Below, one piece after another: positions 60,336 through 64,000 of a stretch of 64,000 nt of DNA. Source of the DNA: Bordetella genomosp. 8 (GTDB taxonomy: Bacteria; Pseudomonadota; Gammaproteobacteria; Burkholderiales; Burkholderiaceae_B); NCBI RefSeq assembly GCF_002119685.1, contig NZ_CP021108.1, forward strand, positions 2,232,001 through 2,296,000. Direction: 5' to 3'. The position numbers and the translations under genes are program-made. Within the stretch, counting starts at the first letter, position 1, and each line of letters begins with the position of its first letter. Below the pieces are notes generated by a model. It worked only from the letters and a program-made list of their open reading frames with translations, was not told where the DNA came from and searched no databases.

Positions 60336-61274
60336 TCAAAGATCCCGGGCGAGCCGCATCACGGTGACCCCTGGCTTCAGTTGCCGTAGCGAAGGCATGA
60401 TCAGGGTGCATTGATCGTAGGGCGTGGTAATGGCTTCGCCGTCTGCCCACCCCAAGACGGTGCCGCGGTCCGCCAAGGTATCCAGGCACTGCCAAGGCCG
60501 GGCAAAGCGGAAGTCCATGGACGGCGCGACGATCGCGTCGGTCACCCGCAGTACGCGCTGTGCTGGCGGATCGGGCGACAGCCATCCGGAGGGGATGTCC
60601 TCCGGGTCGGCAATGCCGGATGCCAGCAGCATGCGCGCCACCATGTCGCATGCGACGGTGCGGGAAGCCAGGTCGCCATGGAAGCCGCACTCGATCAACA
60701 GCGCGCAGGCGTCGTCGCGCGTGGCATCGCCGAACTGCGCGAAATCGCGCATGCGGACGCCGTCCTTGTGGCCGGCGTCGACGATCACGTGCGCCGGCGC
60801 CTTCAGTTCGCGGGCCAGGGCGATGTTGCGCGGTAGCACGCCCGTCAGCAGCAGCGGGGCGCTGGGTTCGTGCATCGAATGCAAGTCCAGCAGCCACTCC
60901 GCGCGCTCCACCCAGGGGCGCAAAGCGGCGGCGCGCCTGCTGTCTGCCGTCAGGGGACGATCCAGCCGATCGGCGCTCCACACCCGATTCATGTCCTCGT
61001 CCACGAAGCGCGAGGCGTCGTGATGGGAACGATCGAAGCGGTCGAAGGCGTCCAGATTGCAGAATGCCAGCACCAGGCCACCGCGGCGCGGCCTGAAGCC
61101 GGACGCGAGCAGGTCCTTGAGCGCCCAGGCGCCGCATAACTCATTGCCGTGCAGCAGGGCCGACAGCATCAGCGTGCGGCCCGGCGCGCCGGAATCGAAA
61201 TGCCACACGCCCGCCGTTCCGGTGTTGCCGACCCGCTCGCTGGCCAGGTCGGGCGTGGTGAGTCTGAAATCCAT
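60336..61274 (-). CDS. succinylglutamate desuccinylase/aspartoacylase-like Zn hydrolase
   Basis: AstE/AspA-family protein of 312 residues with zinc ligands His42-x2-Glu45 (HGNELCG) and His132 (LDLHSMHEP), and a catalytic Glu195 in ECGFHGD. Cuts an N-acyl amino acid. First or second gene after a Bug receptor (52-base gap), so it likely acts on the imported ligand. Confidence 0.88.
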   Translation of the reverse strand: MDFRLTTPDLASERVGNTGTAGVWHFDSGAPGRTLMLSALLHGNELCGAWALKDLLASGFRPRRGGLVLAFCNLDAFDRFDRSHHDASRFVDEDMNRVWSADRLDRPLTADSRRAAALRPWVERAEWLLDLHSMHEPSAPLLLTGVLPRNIALARELKAPAHVIVDAGHKDGVRMRDFAQFGDATRDDACALLIECGFHGDLASRTVACDMVARMLLASGIADPEDIPSGWLSPDPPAQRVLRVTDAIVAPSMDFRFARPWQCLDTLADRGTVLGWADGEAITTPYDQCTLIMPSLRQLKPGVTVMRLARDL

Positions 61275-61326
61275 GAATCATTCCCCGGGACCGCCGCCGC
61301 GGCGCGGCGGGATTGTCGCTGTTACG

Positions 61327-62349
61327 TTATTGGGCTTCGATGTGGGCGGCCTTGACCAGCGCGGCGTACTTGGTGGTCTCCGTGGCCTGGTACGCCGCGA
61401 GATCCACGCCGGGCTGGGCCACTTCGGCGCCGGCGTCCCGCATTTTGGCCTGGAACTGGCTGGACGCCAGCGTGTCCTTCAGCGCCGCGCGCAACCTGGT
61501 CACCACTTCCTGCGGTAGCCGTGGCGGGCCGTACAGGCCGAACCAGACATTGATGTCGACGGACTCGAAGCCCGGCGTCGCGGCCAGGGGAGCGATCTCG
61601 GGCGCGGCGGAGGAGGTCTTGGTCTCGGTAAGGCCCACGGCCACGATCTTTCCTGCGCGGACCTGCGGCAGGGCCGATGACAGGACCAGGATGCCGAAGT
61701 CCAGCTGTCCGCTCATCAGGTCGGTGACCATGGGCGACACGCCCCGGTACGGAACATGGCCGACCTGCGTGTGCGTGGATTGGTTGACCATCTCGCCGGC
61801 CAGATGCAAGGCCGTGCCCACGCCGGACGATCCGAAATTGTAGGTGCCGGGCGCCGCGGCGCGCACCTTGGCCAGATAGTCGGTGGCGTTCTTGACGCCG
61901 GTTTTGGTGCTGGCGGCCAGTACCATGGGTTGCGAGGCGACCAGGCCCACGGGTGTGAAGTCGGTCGCGCCGTTGTATTGCACCGCCGTGTTGATCATGC
62001 GGGCAATGACCATTTCATTGGTCGCGCCCAGCAGCAGCGTGTAGCCATCGGGCTCGGCGCGCGCGACGCGTTGCGCGCCTATCGTGCCGCCGGCGCCGCC
62101 CAGGTTTTCCACCACGACCGACTGGCCCAGGCGCTTACCCATTTCCTCGCCCAACAGCCGCGCGGTCAGGTCGACGCTGCCGCCGGCGGGGTAGCCCACG
62201 ATCAGGGAAATGGTGCGGGCGGGGTATTCCGCGGCGAAGGCGGCGGAGGATGCGGCAAGCGCCGAAGTGGCGCACAGATAGGCGAGCGTCCTGCGCAAGC
62301 CGTGCGCGATGGATGGCTGGCGGGGTCGCCGGCAGGCGATGGCTGTCAT
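61327..62349 (-). CDS. Bug/TctC-family periplasmic solute-binding receptor
   Basis: 340 residues with a long signal peptide (about 40 residues, ending AAFAA), then EYPARTISLIVGYPAGGSVD, VENLGGAGGTIGAQ and RAEPDGYTL. AAGGGAGA before ATG 62349. Likely feeds the AstE-like hydrolase. A 10-base tandem repeat lies just upstream. Confidence 0.9.
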   Translation of the reverse strand: MTAIACRRPRQPSIAHGLRRTLAYLCATSALAASSAAFAAEYPARTISLIVGYPAGGSVDLTARLLGEEMGKRLGQSVVVENLGGAGGTIGAQRVARAEPDGYTLLLGATNEMVIARMINTAVQYNGATDFTPVGLVASQPMVLAASTKTGVKNATDYLAKVRAAAPGTYNFGSSGVGTALHLAGEMVNQSTHTQVGHVPYRGVSPMVTDLMSGQLDFGILVLSSALPQVRAGKIVAVGLTETKTSSAAPEIAPLAATPGFESVDINVWFGLYGPPRLPQEVVTRLRAALKDTLASSQFQAKMRDAGAEVAQPGVDLAAYQATETTKYAALVKAAHIEAQ

Positions 62350-62389
62350 GGTTTTCTCCCTTGGGACCGATTGAGCGGATAAGCCGCCT

Positions 62390-62429
62390 CTTGGAGCGTC
62401 TTGGAGCGTCTTGGAACGTCTCGGAACGC
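62390..62429. repeat. four tandem 10-base repeats upstream of the Bug gene
   Basis: CTTGGAGCGT, CTTGGAGCGT, CTTGGAACGT and CTCGGAACGC follow in register, a 10-base unit in four copies, 41-80 bases before the Bug start. One unit per helical turn suggests either an activator-binding array or a slippage-prone tract. Confidence 0.7.
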
Positions 62430-62549
62430 AGGGCTATTGTCAGGCTGGCACGATCGCAGGTCGTGCCGAAACGGCACAAAGGCGTGCCGTTTGCGCAAGG
62501 ATGTCTCGTGTATCTGATACCTGCCTATCGCGGCGTTGCCGCGACGGGC

Positions 62550-63464
62550 TCAAGGAAGGCGCCGGGCGGTCGCCGCCCACGCGGCTTCGGCCAACTCGGA
62601 CATGCGGGCGCGTGGCCGGTACAGGCGGACCTCGAAGGCAACCTCGTCGCCGCGTCCGCCCAACGCGGTCAGCGCGCCTCGCCGGCACTGGCCGACGACC
62701 AGGGACCATGGCAGCCACGCCACGCCCAGTCCGTTGGTCACGGCGGTTAGCGCGGCGTCCAGCGAATCGGTGCGCATGAAGGGAGACAGCGCGTAAGGTG
62801 TCGTCTCCAGGCGGTCGCCCAGGATGCGCGCCATCGCCAGGCCGCCGGCGTAGTCGATCAGCGGCGTAGGGTGGCCGCCTTCGCGCAAGGCGTGGCGCGG
62901 ATTGCCTCGAAGATCCACCTGGCATACCGGCACCAGCTTGTCGGTCGCGAAGGTGATGTATCGGTAGCGCTGCGGGCTGAGCGCCACCGACATGGCGGGA
63001 TGTTCGTAGCAGCACAGGACGTCCACCTTGCCGTGCTCCAGCCTGGTGGTGAGGTCCTCCATCCTGCCTGTCGATAGTTCCACCCGCGTACCGGCCGTCA
63101 GCACCTTGGGGGCGCGATGGCGCAAGCGGGCGATCCAGTCGGTGACCAGCGTCCTGGCCAGGCTGCGTCCGGTGGCGATGCGCAATACCGCATCGCCGCC
63201 GGCGAGGGAGCCACGCATCCGGTTGCGCGCGACGCTCATGTTCTCGACCACTTGCAAGGCGGTCTTCAGCAGCGTTTCGCCCTCTGGCGTGAGTGTCGCC
63301 GGTTGCTGGCCCCGGTATACCAGAGGCGTGCCCGCCCAGGTTTCCAGCGCGCGTATGCGGCGCCCGAAGGCGGGATGCGTAACGTGACGCGCCTCCGCCG
63401 CGCGCACGAAGCTGCCGGTTCGCGCCAGCGCGATCAAGTCTTCCAGGAGTTTCAGGTCAGGCAT
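62550..63464 (-). CDS. LysR-family transcriptional regulator
   Basis: 304 residues. HTH KLLEDLIALARTGSFVRAAEARHVTHPAFGRRIRALE, then a substrate-binding domain. Located between the Bug receptor gene and a dienelactone hydrolase gene on the same strand; probable control of the Bug-AstE operon. Confidence 0.9.
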   Translation of the reverse strand: MPDLKLLEDLIALARTGSFVRAAEARHVTHPAFGRRIRALETWAGTPLVYRGQQPATLTPEGETLLKTALQVVENMSVARNRMRGSLAGGDAVLRIATGRSLARTLVTDWIARLRHRAPKVLTAGTRVELSTGRMEDLTTRLEHGKVDVLCCYEHPAMSVALSPQRYRYITFATDKLVPVCQVDLRGNPRHALREGGHPTPLIDYAGGLAMARILGDRLETTPYALSPFMRTDSLDAALTAVTNGLGVAWLPWSLVVGQCRRGALTALGGRGDEVAFEVRLYRPRARMSELAEAAWAATARRLP

Positions 63465-63600
63465 CGGGGATATTTTCGGGCGCCGGCTGCGGGACGCAGG
63501 CCACGCTTCCGTATAGCACGCCGGGCCGCCCAGTGGCCCGATCCCCGATGCTGCAAGCGGTCAGGTACGCCCGCGTGCCTGGGTGTCGTCCCCCCCAGGA

Positions 63601-64000
63601 TCAGGATAGGGCGCGCCGCAGCAGCTCGAAGGTGTGCCGGTTCGCTTGAGCGGCGGAATCCGGTTCGAAGGGCGGCTGTCCCGCGCGAGCGAATCCGTGT
63701 CCGGCCTTGGGATACACCAGCACCTCCAGGTCTTGTCCGTCCTGCTTGCGCCGTCGCATCTCGTCGGCATAGCGCAGCGGCACACGTTCGTCCAGCGCGC
63801 CGAAGTGGAACGCCGCCGCACCCCCAATGGCCGGGGTTTCGTCGAAATAGTCGTCCAGGTCGATGCTGTAGTAGCCGACCGCGGCGTCGACGGCGTGGCG
63901 GGCGGCGGTCAGGAAGGCGATTTTTCCGCCCAGGCAGAAGCCCACCATTCCGACCCGCCCGTTGCTGGCCGGATGCCGCCGCAGGTATTCCACGCAGCTG
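63601..64000 (-). CDS. dienelactone hydrolase family protein, C-terminal part
   Basis: The last 132 codons of an alpha/beta hydrolase; the 5' end lies beyond the window. The nucleophile elbow GFCLGGK carries the Cys typical of dienelactone hydrolases. A second Asp (LDERVP) and His (AGHGFA) complete the triad. Expected substrates are lactones or esters of aromatic catabolism. The 136-base gap to the LysR gene shows no clear signal. Confidence 0.85.
   Translation of the reverse strand, partial: SCVEYLRRHPASNGRVGMVGFCLGGKIAFLTAARHAVDAAVGYYSIDLDDYFDETPAIGGAAAFHFGALDERVPLRYADEMRRRKQDGQDLEVLVYPKAGHGFARAGQPPFEPDSAAQANRHTFELLRRALS

Overview
The window is high-GC proteobacterial DNA that reads like the accessory catabolic part of a Bordetella- or Achromobacter-type (Alcaligenaceae) genome. 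The main reason is four stand-alone Bug/TctC-type periplasmic receptors (2423, 11632, 51147, 61327), each beside catabolic genes and none with TctAB membrane partners. GntR/FCD, IclR and LysR regulators sit next to nearly every block. The genus is an inference from gene style; there is no rRNA or tRNA here.

Layout. (1) 105-3397: sulfatase, GntR regulator and Bug receptor in one operon, facing an MFS exporter (3433-4821). (2) 5051-15481: a pyridine-catabolic cluster. It has NicX, NicD and NicF homologues, a FAD monooxygenase and a three-subunit molybdenum hydroxylase with a CoxG-like helper. It also has a Bug receptor and an IclR regulator whose probable operators overlap two promoters. It reads as nicotinate-like compound -> 6-hydroxy compound -> 2,5-dihydroxypyridine -> N-formylmaleamate -> maleamate -> maleate, but with a hydroxylase unlike classical NicAB. 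(3) 15.6-25.5 kb: a visibly AT-richer island. It carries an HNH nuclease, a DUF5343-HEPN pair, a PIN-like protein, a DUF4238/SEC-C protein, a frameshifted cupin, a broken IS3-family element and a secreted ClpP-like protein. Two remnants of the same gene 5' end lie at 22.97 and 25.43 kb. It looks like a defence/mobility island.

(4) 25.5-42.3 kb: two related gene sets for a cyclic amide or ureide. Each has a spermidine/putrescine-type ABC importer, PuuE-like deacetylase/allantoinase-fold hydrolases, an Asp/Glu-hydantoin racemase homologue and a GntR regulator; the second adds an M20 amidohydrolase and a RidA protein. Both main promoter regions carry GTGCAC-type repeats. A P-loop kinase-like gene sits between the sets. 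(5) 42.4-45.8 kb: an AhpD-like protein, then a secreted beta-propeller with CopC and CopD. (6) 45.85-52.1 kb, minus strand: racemase homologue, LysR, SDR, aldo/keto reductase, aldehyde dehydrogenase and Bug receptor, with an IclR gene diverging at 52383. (7) 53.3-59.6 kb: IclR, DapA-type aldolase, SDR, SsuBCA/TauABC-type importer and SDR, with two strong IclR-type palindromes upstream. (8) 59.7-64 kb: double-stranded beta-helix metal enzyme, AstE/aspartoacylase-like hydrolase, Bug receptor, LysR and a dienelactone hydrolase cut by the window end.

The recurring theme is uptake plus degradation of small organic acids, amides and N-heterocycles under local regulators, with a foreign island between two such blocks. 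All family assignments come from motifs and recalled family features; no database search was run.
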